The notes under the pieces are model-generated. The model was not told where the DNA came from. It worked only from the letters and a program-made list of their open reading frames with translations, and made no database searches. The translations under genes were made by a program, and so were the position numbers. From Mimachlamys varia (lineage: Eukaryota; Mollusca; Bivalvia; Pectinida; Pectinidae), in contig OX392536.1 in assembly GCA_947623455.1 (NCBI GenBank), forward strand, positions 36,089,465 through 36,153,464: DNA of 64,000 nt. The letters are read 5' to 3'. How positions within the stretch are numbered: position 1 is the stretch's first letter; the number at the start of each line of letters is the position of its first letter. Positions 32,101-43,800 of the stretch are shown here, in pieces.

Positions 32101-34359
32101 TGCCGAGCCAAGCATCACCACTGTCTGCTTGACCTTGACGTCCGCAATCCAAATACAGTAACTATCTTGGACGGATGATTGGATTCCTGGTTTACTATCT
32201 TTGTTGAGTTTGGAGGAAAGATTTTCCTGAACACTGTTGGCATTCAAATAAGGACAAACTATGCCCCAGCCTTGACTGACTTGTTTTTGTTTTCATACGA
32301 GGCAGAATGTGTCAAGGAGTCTATCAGGACAGGTAACAAAAACCTTGTCAAATGTTCAAATTTCATCATCATGTATATCGACGATGTGTTTGATGACCTA
32401 GTCGATTGTAAATTCCATTCTGAACTTGAAATCATGGAAAATAGTACGTTTCCACATCAGCTTCTTACCTCGATCTTTACCTTAAGCATGAACAGCACGA
32501 GCAGCTTACTACTAAGCTATACGATAGAATTGACGATTTCGATTTTCCAATCGGAATCTTTTTATGGTGTTTACATGTGTTGTATTTGAGTCATTATTCT
32601 AGGGCTTGCTCTGAATATAGAGATTCTTGCGAGAAATGTCCGCTACTGGCGAACAAACTTACGGCACAGGGATTCGAGAGATGCAGGTTGATGAAGACTA
32701 TGAGAAAGCTTTATGGTCGACATCTCTGTCGTATTGATAAATATTCTGTATCCTTGTATGAAATGAAGGTGGAGGTTTTTGAATAAGCTCATGCGTATGT
32801 CTGCTGGTAGTGATTGAGAATTATGACTCAGTTCTCGCGTTCAGTCCATGGCATTTACTTGGATATCAACTTAATTGACAAAGCCGGTGTCGTCGATACA
32901 GCAGAAGGCATCTAATCTTCCGAAACACCTGATCCTATTATATTTCAGAGGTGTCTGTGATAAACTTTACTTTGTTCATATTTTGCCCATAGTTAATCGA
33001 TTTTGTTGACGCTTTGGTTTTCTTTGATTTTTCACATACGAAAAATTTAGAAAATTGATTTTAGCTTCATCGAAATTGAAAGAGTGCATTAAGGATCTTC
33101 TCTTGTGAAAAGTCAAAATGTTCTGACGACTAGCTTTTTTCTTATATACATTTTTGGAAAGGGGAGTTCATTGCATGGTAGTAGAGCAAAAATGACACAC
33201 TGACGATTTTAAATGATCAATTAAGCACAAAAACCATAAAATTTTGGCCGGTCTTTAAGTGGAAGAAATACACAGAAATACTAATTTTCGAAATGGCCGC
33301 CATATTGGTCTTTTTTTGAAATTCTTCTAAAAAATATTCCACAAATAACAGACATCTAATATTTTGTTACATTTTTCAGATGCATATTTGCTATTGAAGT
33401 TGATAATAAATTGTTAGATATTACAATAATATCTCACGTGAGATCAAAACGAGATTTGAACGTGATTGAAACCTCAGAAGAGCAGATCCTTAAGGTATTG
33501 TACGGCTATTAGGTACTAAATTTTAAGTGTTGTGTTTTTATTTCCATGTTTTATTTGTGTTCCCTGCTCAGATTCTGATGTAACAGGAGAATCAAATGAC
33601 TACTGTCATGACGTCAGCAGTACCATTACATGGCAGACCACCAACCCGACAGGCTACTTCTACCAAGATAATTGGCGATCGCGGATCTGTAAACCCACAC
33701 TCTCGTTGAAGTATGACTCATACGCCAAGTGTTTAAGAGATCGCCCTGTACTTATTACTGGCGATTCTTCCACAAGAAACTGGTTTTCACCTTTAACTGC
33801 ATTGTTGCAATTACCCGTATTCGTTGGACGCCATGAGGTCAGGGATAAAGCATGGCAAAAATTTGCTGAAGCAGAAAATAAAAAAAAATCCCTATCGATC
33901 TGTTGGTCACCACATGAAATTCCGTTCTTCAGCTATGAACAAGACAAAAGAAACTTCCGAACTGTCGCATCAAGGATAGACGATTTACCTGGAAACAAAA
34001 GTGCTGTTGTTTTGCTGCATTGGTTTGGTCATATGACAAGGACAACTCCGAAACAATTTAGGGACCATATAGCGAGTGCTAAACACGCCTTATTACGACT
34101 GTTGAGACGCTCTCCTCGTTCAAGCATTCTCATAAAGGGTCCTCACTCTTACACGTATTATGATTTTCTTGAACCCTTTGATTACATCAGTAGAGTCTAT
34201 GGACAGATACTGTACGAAGAATTCAAAGATTTACAAGACAAAGTGTATTATATAGATCAGTGGGATGCAACAGTGGGGAATGAAAATGTAGACATACATC
34301 CCCTTCCATCCTTTAATCCGATTATGTCCAATTTTGTATTTTCCTTTATTTGTAAGTAG
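20013..34359 (+). CDS. NXPE family protein (neurexophilin and PC-esterase domain), 4 exons, complete
   Basis: The four exons 20013-20116, 27690-28394, 29074-29123 and 33572-34359 join with matching phases to 548 codons plus TAG, the normal NXPE length. Order: a basic N-terminus and signal anchor (about residues 11-31), a short charged stem, the NXPE/neurexophilin-like domain (about 65-270), then the PC-esterase domain (about 295-548). The latter has the G-D-S-x-x-R block at 350-355 and a C-terminal D-I-H-P at 527-530. Several N-x-S/T sequons support a luminal or extracellular location as a type II membrane protein. PC-esterase-fold proteins are linked to acyl or acetyl modification of glycans; the substrate here is unknown. 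Introns hold a Ty3 element, TIR elements and LINE/RT debris. A 15-kb satellite follows the gene. Confidence 0.92.
20117..20678. other. NXPE intron 1, 5' part; nothing recognised
   Basis: This is AT-rich intron sequence between exon 1 and the Ty3 element. No exon, RNA gene or clear repeat was seen. Confidence 0.4.
20880..20891 (+). other. Probable primer-binding site (tRNA-Leu type)
   Basis: The 12 bases tggtgtcagaag directly follow the putative LTR end ttaca. They are complementary to the ...CTTCTGACACCA 3' end that I recall for animal tRNA-Leu. Position and sequence fit a retrotransposon minus-strand primer site. Confidence 0.6.
20911..21830 (+). pseudogene. Ty3 gag (nucleocapsid), frameshifted
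   Basis: The likely start is the ATG at 20911 in CCACC context. This frame (MSVVPFDQPRLDWGTGDQ, then RFRQHVEFCFKGP) is open to 21093. The protein then continues in the frame of 20879-21904, so a frameshift near 21070-21085 breaks gag. The second part has ITRFKKHQRKQTATETFDNF and two zinc knuckles. These are C-x2-C-x3-H-x4-C, then C-x2-C-x4-H-x4-C (about 21545-21652), followed by an acidic linker. The longer frame beginning at 20879 includes N-terminal codons that are out of register with the gag family. Confidence 0.8.
21800..23592 (+). pseudogene. Ty3 pol: protease, RT, RNase H; broken and truncated
   Basis: The protease active site FRIDTGA lies at about 21825-21845. A frameshift follows near 21885, after which the frame 21831-22550 carries the linker and RT palm (KIRICIDPRDLN, FSVLDAKSGFLQIKL). 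A TAA at 22548-22550 interrupts RT. The same frame resumes with LRLPFGIKSAPEIYQKIMD and the catalytic D-D block as ITDDILIAG. A frameshift near 22985 leads to RNase H (IECDASKDGLGAVL, YAQIEKEMLAILY, DALSR). A TAG at 23540-23542 is followed by about 50 bp of recognisable pol before similarity ends. Integrase is absent. Confidence 0.85.
23593..25210. other. NXPE intron 1, middle; nothing recognised
   Basis: This 1.6 kb has no supported gene. A GC-rich patch (gacgcgacgcgatgggtggc, near 24297) looks like part of a dispersed repeat, but I could not pair it within this window. Confidence 0.35.
25215..25620 (+). repeat. Three imperfect 120-145 bp direct repeats
   Basis: Each unit contains a (t)cagaccaacccgaaaa-type block (about 25249, 25370 and 25514). 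It is followed by gtcaggac/ctcaggatcatttca, gtttcagctca, and aaaatgtgtttttcaa(a/g)attgcggctgtgacg. Spacing is 121 then 144 bp. By memory this resembles a repeat common in bivalve genomes; the 83-codon frame overlapping its start is not a gene. Confidence 0.65.
25621..26373. other. NXPE intron 1; nothing recognised
   Basis: No open frame with a domain, no RNA gene and no clear repeat was seen here. Confidence 0.35.
26374..26794. mobile_element. TIR element, second copy of the 6951-7450 family
   Basis: The left end catcgtcggaaacccacggt starts at 26374 and the complementary right end closes at 26794. The TIRs are about 55 bp with several mismatches. Interior motifs (aaaatagtagccaatcat, accattctgattggtcg, gaataaacttctattcgggg) are found in reverse orientation inside the first copy. 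The flanks (tatccaggt and catccaaga) are only weakly alike, so the target duplication is decayed or absent. It lies in NXPE intron 1. Confidence 0.8.
26795..27689. other. NXPE intron 1, 3' end; nothing recognised
   Basis: Short frames on both strands at 26948-27483 have no recognisable domain. The stretch ends in the acceptor of exon 2. Confidence 0.35.
27690..28394 (+). CDS. NXPE exon 2: stem and NXPE domain
   Basis: This 705-bp exon follows the acceptor gtttatag and ends at the donor CTT|GTAAGT. It begins LIPVEFPSPR, then has two tandem copies of EEG(E/K)(F/L)DVRR (residues 46-63), and then the NXPE domain. Recognisable blocks are ITTSMVSIRNTGSDVRIGDD, YNGRGKRSTRGGDMLR, YVTDHDNGSYTG and a Cys-rich end (FFCDKPKTLGCEDW). 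Five N-x-S/T sequons fall in this exon. Confidence 0.9.
27721..27774 (+). repeat. In-frame 27-bp coding duplication in NXPE exon 2
   Basis: Two adjacent 27-bp units (27721-27747 and 27748-27774) differ at three positions. They encode EEGEFDVRR and EEGKLDVRR in the stem between membrane anchor and NXPE domain. The length change preserves the frame. Confidence 0.9.
28395..29073. other. NXPE intron 2
   Basis: This is a 679-bp AT-rich intron. A motif attatatcata followed by ggtcatcta/tgtcatcta occurs twice (about 28441 and 28550), suggesting a faint old duplication. Nothing else was seen. Confidence 0.5.
29074..29123 (+). CDS. NXPE exon 3 (50 bp micro-exon)
   Basis: This short exon lies between acceptor tatatttcag and donor GCCG|GTAAGT. 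It completes a Leu codon and encodes HYKYFKKSVGKLTILA plus one base. The phases fit exons 2 and 4 exactly. It is too short for an open-frame scan. Confidence 0.85.
29124..29715. other. NXPE intron 3, 5' part; nothing recognised
   Basis: This is AT-rich intron sequence with no supported feature. Confidence 0.35.
29716..29830 (-). mobile_element. YIDD-type RT element, 3' UTR fragment (copy d)
   Basis: The minus strand reads tttacttggatgtgggcc, tactcttccggaacacctgg, tcttattcttgca and ctttcctttgtt. This is the same order as the tail of copy a at about 905-1050. It lies in NXPE intron 3. Confidence 0.6.
29831..31249. other. NXPE intron 3, middle; nothing assigned
   Basis: Several 70-90 codon frames (29825-30046, 30238-30516, 30690-30908, 30872-31075) lack recognisable domains. 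No splice-consistent extra NXPE exon is needed, since exons 3 and 4 join in phase. Confidence 0.35.
31250..31668 (-). mobile_element. RTE-like LINE, 3' terminal fragment
   Basis: The minus strand encodes the C-terminal end of a LINE ORF: NRCLRNIINIRWLETLSNEQ, LWDRTGQ, then (after frameshifts) WGWIGHGLRKP and TWAELKSIS. A gtatcccaaggaatcaagaa and (ttg)n-rich 3' end follows (31290-31320). The C-L-R-x-I-x-x-I-x-W, W-I-G-H-x-L-R-K and W-x-x-L blocks are typical of many LINE ORF2 ends. It is truncated and frameshifted. Confidence 0.7.
31669..31765 (-). mobile_element. YIDD-type RT element, internal coding fragment (copy e)
   Basis: The minus strand reads QLTTKLYDKRDDFNFPIVNF, the segment just downstream of the RT catalytic box. 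It then switches within one codon or so to the LINE sequence at 31668. The same segment, more damaged, is present in plus orientation at about 32500-32550. Confidence 0.7.
32050..33010 (+). mobile_element. YIDD-type RT element, longest copy (copy f)
   Basis: The plus strand carries a damaged RT domain: FVEFGGKIFLNTVGIQ, TNYAPALTDLFLFSYEAE and the catalytic box IIMYIDDVFDD (about 32365-32400). Then come ELEIMEN, LDLYLKHEQHEQLTTKLYD in another frame, RACSEYRDS, LTAQGFERCR and RKLYGRHLCRIDKYSVSLYE. The element tail follows to about 33010. The block between FPI and YGVY is deleted compared with copy a. Multiple frameshifts make it inactive. It sits in NXPE intron 3. Confidence 0.8.
33088..33500. 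mobile_element. Probable MITE with about 26-bp TIRs
   Basis: The left end cattaaggatcttctcttgt (33088) is matched, with mismatches, by the complement of the right end (caataccttaaggatctgct read on the minus strand from 33500). The interior is AT-rich without a transposase. It lies 70 bp before NXPE exon 4. Confidence 0.5.
33572..34359 (+). CDS. NXPE exon 4: PC-esterase domain and stop
   Basis: The acceptor is tccctgctcag. The exon begins DSDVTGESNDYCHD and contains ITGDSSTRNWF (nucleophile block), ICWSPHEIPFF, VVLLHWFGHMTRTTPKQF, SSILIKGPHSYTYYD, YIDQWDATVGNENVDIHP and the conserved hydrophobic end MSNFVFSFIC. The stop is TAG at 34357-34359. The open frame extends left to 33532 but those codons are intron. 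Confidence 0.93.
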
Positions 34360-34860
34360 TTACCTGATGCGACATTACCACCGGCAACATATTGAAAATG
34401 ATGAAATATCCCCATTGAAGCATCACATGCATGTACATCATAATATATTTTTATTCATACATAGTAAGACTTAAAACAGGAAAAACATTGCAACCAAACT
34501 TTCAGGAAATACGTTAAGAATATGTTTTTGTTTATTTATTTTTTTGACCGAATCATTTTGAAGGATAACATTTTACACAATACACTATACTTTAGCATCA
34601 GCATACTATTTTAAAATATTTTAACATTAACTTCATTAACTAACAATCGTGCTCGGTGACATTTTGGTAGGATATGAAATGACCATCCTCACTGTTCTGT
34701 TCTGACAATTACCCCAAGAATGACATATACCACTATACTACCAACTTCCATGATATTATGCAACAGAATGACACCGTTATACTCCTTACGAAATACTATC
34801 ACATTTGTCTTTATTAGGACATGAACTACTATATACCATATTATATGATATTTTCTTACA
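34360..34860. other. NXPE 3' flank grading into the satellite
   Basis: This holds the presumed 3' UTR; no canonical aataaa was noticed in the first 300 bp. From about 34680 motifs such as gaatgacatataccactat and ttcttacagtttgacagg resemble diverged satellite units. The array edge is therefore gradual. Confidence 0.45.
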
Positions 34861-37800
34861 GTTTGACAGGCACCATCGATCTCCCTAACACATTCTTTGA
34901 TATTTACCTACAGTTTAACAAGACAACCATTCCCACTACCACATTCTATGACATATATCTAGTTTGACAGGAACAACCATTCCCACTACCACATTCTATG
35001 ACATATATCTACAGTTACACAAGAACAACCATTCTTACTCCACATTCTATGACATACATCTAGTTTGACAAGAACAACCATTCCCACTACCACATTCTAT
35101 GACATATATCTACAGTAAGACAAGAACAACCATTCTTACTACCACATTCTATGACATATATCTACAGTAAGACAAGAACAACCATTCCCACTACCACATT
35201 CTATGACATGTATCTACAGTTAGACAAGAACAACCATGACCACTAACATATTCTATGACATATATCTAGTTTGACAAGAGCAACCATTCCCACTACCACA
35301 TTCTATGACATATATCTACAGTAAGACAAGAACAACCATTCCCACTGCCACATTCTATGACATATATCTACAGTCTGACAAGAACAACCATTCCCACTAC
35401 CACATTCTATGACATATATCTACAGTCTGACAAGTACAACCATTCCCACTACCACATTCTATGACATATATCTACAGTTTGACAAGTACAACCATTCCCA
35501 CTACCACTTTCTATGACATATATCTACAGTCTGACAAGTACAACCATTCCCACTACCACTTTCTATGACATATATCCAGAGTCTGACAAGTACAACCATT
35601 CCCACTACCACATTCTATGACCTATATCTACAGTTAGACAAGAACAACCATTCCCACTACCACATTCTATGACATATATCTACAGTCTGACAAGTACAAC
35701 CATTCCCACTACCACATTCTATGACATATATCTACAGTTTGACAAGTACAACCATTCCCACTACCACTTTCTATGACATATATCTACAGTCTGACAAGTA
35801 CAACCATTCCCACTACCACATTCTATGACATATATCCAGAGTCTGACAAGTACAACCATTCCCACTACCACATTCTATGACATATATCTACAGTTTGACA
35901 AGTACAACCATTCCCACTACCACTTTCTATGACATATATCTACAGTTTGACAATTACAACCATTCCCACTACCACATTCTATGACATATATCTACAGTTT
36001 GACAAGAACAACCATTCCCACTACCACATTCTATGACATATATCTACAGTTTGACAGGAACAACCATTCCCACTACCACTTTCTATGACATATATCTACA
36101 GTTAGACAAGAACAACCATTCCCACTACCACATTCTATGACATATATCTACAGTTACACAAGAACAACCATTCCTACTACCACATTCTATGACATATATC
36201 TACAGTTTGACAAGAACAACCATTCCCACTACCACATTCTATGACATATATCTACAGTTACACAAGAACAACCATTCCCACTACCACATTCTATGACATA
36301 TATCTACAGTTACACAAGAACAACCATTCCCACTACCACATTCTATGACATATATCTACAGTTAGACAAGAACAACCATTCCCACTACCACATTCTATGA
36401 CCTATATCTACAGTCTGACAAGAACAACCATTCCCACTACCACATTCTATGACATATATCTACAGTTAGACAAGAACAACCATTCCCACTACCACATTCT
36501 ATGACATATATCTACAGTTAGACAAGAACAACCATTCCCACTACCACATTCTATGACCTATATCTACAGTTAGACAAGAACAACCATTCCCACTACCACT
36601 TCCTATGACATATATCTACAGTTAGACAAGAACAACCATTCCCACTACCACATTCTATGACATATATCTACAGTCTGACAAGTACAACCATTCCCACTAC
36701 CACATTCTATGACATATATCTACAGTCTGACAAGTACAACCATTCCCACTACCACATTCTATGACATATATCTACAGTTAGACAAGAACAACCATTCCCA
36801 CTACCACATTCTATGACATATATCTAGTTAGACAAGAACAACCATTCCCACTACCACATTCTATGACATATATCTACAGTTTGACAAGTACAACCATTCC
36901 TACTACCACATTCTATGACATATATCTACAGTCTGACAAGAACAACCATTCCCACTACCACTTTCTATGACCTATATCTACAGTTAGACAAGAACAACCA
37001 TTCCCACTACTACATTCTATGACATATATCCAGAGTCTGACAAGAACAACCATTCCCATTATCACTTTCTATGACCTATATCTACAGTTAGTCAAGAACA
37101 ACCATTCCCACTACCACATTCTATGACATATATCTACAGTTAGACAAGAACAATCATTCCCACAACCACATTCTATGACATATATCTAGTTTGACAGGAA
37201 CAACCATTCCCACTACCACATTCTATGCCATATATCTACAGCCTGACAAGAACAACCATTCCTACTACCACATTCTATGACATATATCTACAGTAAGACA
37301 AGAACAACCATTCCCACTACCACATTCTATGACATATATCTACAGTCTGACAAGAACAACCATTCCCACTGCCACATTCTATGACATATATCTACAGTTA
37401 CACAAGAACAACCATTCTTACTCCACATTCTATGACATACATCTAGTATGACAAGAACAACCATTCCCACTAACACATTCTATGACGTATATCTAGTTTG
37501 ACAAGAACAACCATTCCCACTACCACATTCTATGACATGTATCTACAGTTAGACAAGAACAACCATTCCCACTGCCACATTCTATGACATATATCTACAG
37601 TTACACAAGAACAACCATTCTTACTCCACATTCTATGACATACATCTAGTATGACAAGAACAACCATTCCCACTAACACATTCTATGACGTATATCTAGT
37701 ATGACAGGAACAACCATTCACACTACCGCATTCTATGACATATATCTATAGTTAGATAAGAACAACCAATCCCACTACCACATTCTATGACATATATCTA

Positions 37801-40800
37801 TAGTAAGACAAGAACAACCATTCCCACTACCACATTCTATGACATATATCTAGTTAGACAAGAACAACCATTCCCACTACCACATTCTATGACATATATC
37901 TACAGTTAGACAAGAACAACCATTCCTACTACCACATTCTATGACATATATCTACAGTTAGACAAGAACAACCATTCCCACTACCACATTCTATGACATA
38001 TATCTACAGTTAGACAAGTACAACCATTCCCACTACCACATTCTATGACATATATCCAGAGTCTGACAAGAACAACCATTCCCACTATCACTTTCTATGA
38101 CCTATATCTACAGTTAGACAAGAACAATCATTTCCACTACCAATTTCTATGACCTATATCTAGTTTGACAAGAACAACCATTCTCACTATCACATTCTAT
38201 GACATATATCTACAGTTAGATAAGAACAACCATTCCCACTGCCACATTCTATGACATATATCTACAGTTACACAAGAACAACCATTCTCACTATCACATT
38301 CTATGACCTATATCTACAGCCTGACAAGAACAACCATTCCCACTACCACATTCTATGCCATATATCTACAGTTAGACAAGAACAACCATTCCCACTACCA
38401 CATTCTATGACATATATCTACAGTTAGACAAGAACAATCATTCCCACTACCACATTCTATGACATATATCTACAGTTAGACAAGAACAACCATTCCCACT
38501 ACCACATTCTATGCCATATATCTACAGTTAGACAAGAACAACCATTCCCACTACCACATTCTATGCCATATATCTACAGTTAGATAAGAACAACCATTCC
38601 CACTACCACATTCTATGACATATATCTACAGTTTGACAAGTACAACCATTCCCACTACCACTTTCTATGACATATATCTACAGTCTGACAAGTACAACCA
38701 TTCCCACTACCACTTTCTATGACATATATCCAGAGTCTGACAAGTACAACCATTCCCACTACCACATTCTATGACCTATATCTACAGTTAGACAAGAACA
38801 ACCATTCCCACTACCACATTCTATGACATATATCTACAGTCTGACAAGTACAACCATTCCCACTACCACATTCTATGACATATATCTACAGTTTGACAAG
38901 TACAACCATTCCCACTACCACTTTCTATGACATATATCTACAGTCTGACAAGTACAACCATTCCCACTACCACATTCTATGACATATATCCAGAGTCTGA
39001 CAAGTACAACCATTCCCACTACCACATTCTATGACATATATCTACAGTTTGACAAGTACAACCATTCCCACTACCACTTTCTATGACATATATCTACAGT
39101 TTGACAATTACAACCATTCCCACTACCACATTCTATGACATATATCTACAGTTTGACAAGAACAACCATTCCCACTACCACATTCTATGACATATATCTA
39201 CAGTTTGACAGGAACAACCATTCCCACTACCACTTTCTATGACATATATCTACAGTTAGACAAGAACAACCATTCCCACTACCACATTCTATGACATATA
39301 TCTACAGTTACACAAGAACAACCATTCCTACTACCACATTCTATGACATATATCTACAGTTTGACAAGAACAACCATTCCCACTACCACATTCTATGACA
39401 TATATCTACAGTTACACAAGAACAACCATTCCCACTACCACATTCTATGACATATATCTACAGTTACACAAGAACAACCATTCCCACTACCACATTCTAT
39501 GACATATATCTACAGTTAGACAAGAACAACCATTCCCACTACCACATTCTATGACCTATATCTACAGTCTGACAAGAACAACCATTCCCACTACCACATT
39601 CTATGACATATATCTACAGTTAGACAAGAACAACCATTCCCACTACCACATTCTATGACATATATACAGTTAGACAAGAACAACCATTCCCACTACCACA
39701 TTCTATGACATATATCTACAGTTAGACAAGAACAACCATTCCACTACCACATTCTATGACATATATCTACAGTTAGACAAGAACAACCATTCCCACTACC
39801 ACATTCTATGACATATATACAGTTAGACAAGAACAACCATTCCCACTACCACATTCTATGACATATATACAGTTAGACAAGAACAACCATTCCCACTACC
39901 ACATTCTATGACATATATCTACAGTTAGACAAGAACAACCATTCCCACTACCACATTCTATGACATATATCTACAGTCTGACAAGTACAACCATTCCCAC
40001 TACCACATTCTATGACATATATCTACAGTCTGACAAGTACAACCATTCCCACTACCACATTCTATGACATATATCTACAGTTAGACAAGAACAACCATTC
40101 CCACTACCACATTCTATGACATATATCTAGTTAGACAAGAACAACCATTCCCACTACCACATTCTATGACATATATCTACAGTTAGACAAGAACAACCAT
40201 TCCCACTACCACATTCTATGACATATATCTACAGTTTGACAAGTACAACCATTCCTACTACCACATTCTATGACATATATCTACAGTCTGACAAGAACAA
40301 CCATTCCCACTACCACTTTCTATGACCTATATCTACAGTTAGACAAGAACAACCATTCCCACTACTACATTCTATGACATATATCCAGAGTCTGACAAGA
40401 ACAACCATTCCCATTATCACTTTCTATGACCTATATCTACAGTTAGTCAAGAACAACCATTCCCACTACCACATTCTATGACATATATCTACAGTTAGAC
40501 AAGAACAATCATTCCCACAACCACATTCTATGACATATATCTAGTTTGACAGGAACAACCATTCCCACTACCACATTCTATGCCATATATCTACAGCCTG
40601 ACAAGAACAACCATTCCTACTACCACATTCTATGACATATATCTACAGTAAGACAAGAACAACCATTCCCACTACCACATTCTATGACATATATCTACAG
40701 TCTGACAAGAACAACCATTCCCACTGCCACATTCTATGACATATATCTACAGTTACACAAGAACAACCATTCTTACTCCACATTCTATGACATACATCTA

Positions 40801-43800
40801 GTATGACAAGAACAACCATTCCCACTAACACATTCTATGACGTATATCTAGTTTGACAAGAACAACCATTCCCACTACCACATTCTATGACATGTATCTA
40901 CAGTTAGACAAGAACAACCATTCCCACTGCCACATTCTATGACATATATCTACAGTTACACAAGAACAACCATTCTTACTCCACATTCTATGACATACAT
41001 CTAGTATGACAAGAACAACCATTCCCACTAACACATTCTATGACGTATATCTAGTATGACAGGAACAACCATTCACACTACCGCATTCTATGACATATAT
41101 CTATAGTTAGATAAGAACAACCAATCCCACTACCACATTCTATGACATATATCTATAGTAAGACAAGAACAACCATTCCCACTACCACATTCTATGACAT
41201 ATATCTAGTTAGACAAGAACAACCATTCCCACTACCACATTCTATGACATATATCTACAGTTAGACAAGAACAACCATTCCTACTACCACATTCTATGAC
41301 ATATATCTACAGTTAGACAAGAACAACCATTCCCACTACCACATTCTATGACATATATCTACAGTTAGACAAGTACAACCATTCCCACTACCACATTCTA
41401 TGACATATATCCAGAGTCTGACAAGAACAACCATTCCCACTATCACTTTCTATGACCTATATCTACAGTTAGACAAGAACAATCATTTCCACTACCAATT
41501 TCTATGACCTATATCTAGTTTGACAAGAACAACCATTCTCACTATCACATTCTATGACATATATCTACAGTTAGATAAGAACAACCATTCCCACTGCCAC
41601 ATTCTATGACATATATCTACAGTTACACAAGAACAACCATTCTCACTATCACATTCTATGACCTATATCTACAGCCTGACAAGAACAACCATTCCCACTA
41701 CCACATTCTATGCCATATATCTACAGTTAGACAAGAACAACCATTCCCACTACCACATTCTATGACATATATCTACAGTTAGACAAGAACAATCATTCCC
41801 ACTACCACATTCTATGACATATATCTACAGTTAGACAAGAACAACCATTCCCACTACCACATTCTATGACATATATCTACAGTTAGACAAGAACAATCAT
41901 TCCCACTACCACATTCTATGACATATATCTACAGTTAGACAAGAACAACCATTCCCACTACCACATTCTATGCCATATATCTACAGTTAGATAAGAACAA
42001 CCATTCCCACTACCACATTCTATGACATATATCTACAGCCTGACAAGAACAACCATTCCCACTACCACATTCTATGCCATATATCTACAGCCTGACAAGA
42101 ACAACCATTCCTATTACCACATTCTATGACATATATCTAGTTTGACAAGAACAACCATTCTCAATATCACATTCTATGACATATATCTACAGTTAGACAA
42201 GAACAATCATTCTCACTACCACATTCTATGACATATATCTACAGTAAGACAAGAACAACCATTCCCACTACCACATTCTATGACATATATCTACAATTTG
42301 ACAAGAACAACCATTCCCACTACCACATTCTATGACATATATACAGTTAGACAAGACCAACCATTCCTACTACCACATTCTATGACATATATCTACAGTT
42401 AGACAAGAACAACCATTCCTACTACCACATTCTATGACATATATCTACAGTTAGACAAGAACAACCATTCCCACTACCACATTCTATGACATATATCTAC
42501 AGTTAGACAAGTACAACCATTCCCACTACCACATTCTATGACATATATCCAGAGTCTGACAAGAACAACCATTCCTACTACCACATTCTATGACATATAT
42601 CTACAGTAAGACAAGAACAACCATTCCCACTACCACATTCTATGACATATATCTAGTTTGACAAGAACAACCATTCCCACTACCACATTCTATGACATGT
42701 ATATACAGTTAGACAAGAACAACCATTCCCACTGCCACATTCTATGACATATATCTACAGTTACACAAGAACAACCATTCTTACTCCACATTCTATGACA
42801 TACATCTAGTATGACAAGAACAACCATTCCCACTACCACATTCTATGACGTATATCTAGTATGACAGGAACAACCATTCACACTACCGCATTCTATGACA
42901 TATATCTACAGTTAGACAAGAACAACCAATCCCACTACCACATTCTATGACATATATCTACAGTAAGACAAGAACAACCATTCCCACTACCACATTCTAT
43001 GACATATATACAGTTAGACAAGAGCAACCATTCCTACTACCACATTCTATGACATATATCTACAGTTAGACAAGAACAACCATTCCCACTACCACATTCT
43101 ATGACATATATCTACAGTTAGACAAGTACAACCATTCCCACTACCACATTCTATGACATATATCCAGAGTCTGACAAGAACAACCATTCCCACTATCACT
43201 TTCTATGACCTATATCTACAGTTAGTCAAGAACAACCATTCCCACTACCACATTCTATGACATATATCTACAGTTAGACAAGAACAATCATTCCCACTAC
43301 CACATTCTATGACATATATCTAGTTTGACAGGAACAACCATTCCCACTACCACATTCTATGCCATATATCTACAGCCTGACAAGAACAACCATTCCTACT
43401 ACCACATTCTATGACATATATCTAGTTTGACAAGAACAACCATTCCCACTACCACATTCTATGACATGTATCTACAGTTAGACAAGAACAACCATTCCCA
43501 CTGCCACATTCTATGACATATATCTACAGTTACACAAGAACAACCATTCTTACTCCACATTCTATGACATACATCTAGTATGACAAGAACAACCATTCCC
43601 ACTACCACATTCTATGACGTATATCTAGTATGACAGGAACAACCATTCACACTACCGCATTCTATGACATATATCTAGTATGACAGGAACAACCATTCAC
43701 ACTACCGCATTCTATGACATATATCTACAGTTAGATAAGAACAACCAATCCCACTACCACATTCTATGACATATATCTACAGTAAGACAAGAACAACCAT

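Noticed and set aside
34861..34930. An extra NXPE exon suggested by ttacctacag near the satellite start
   Set aside because: The NXPE reading frame already ends with the conserved family C-terminus at 34359, and the motif is part of the 52-bp unit.
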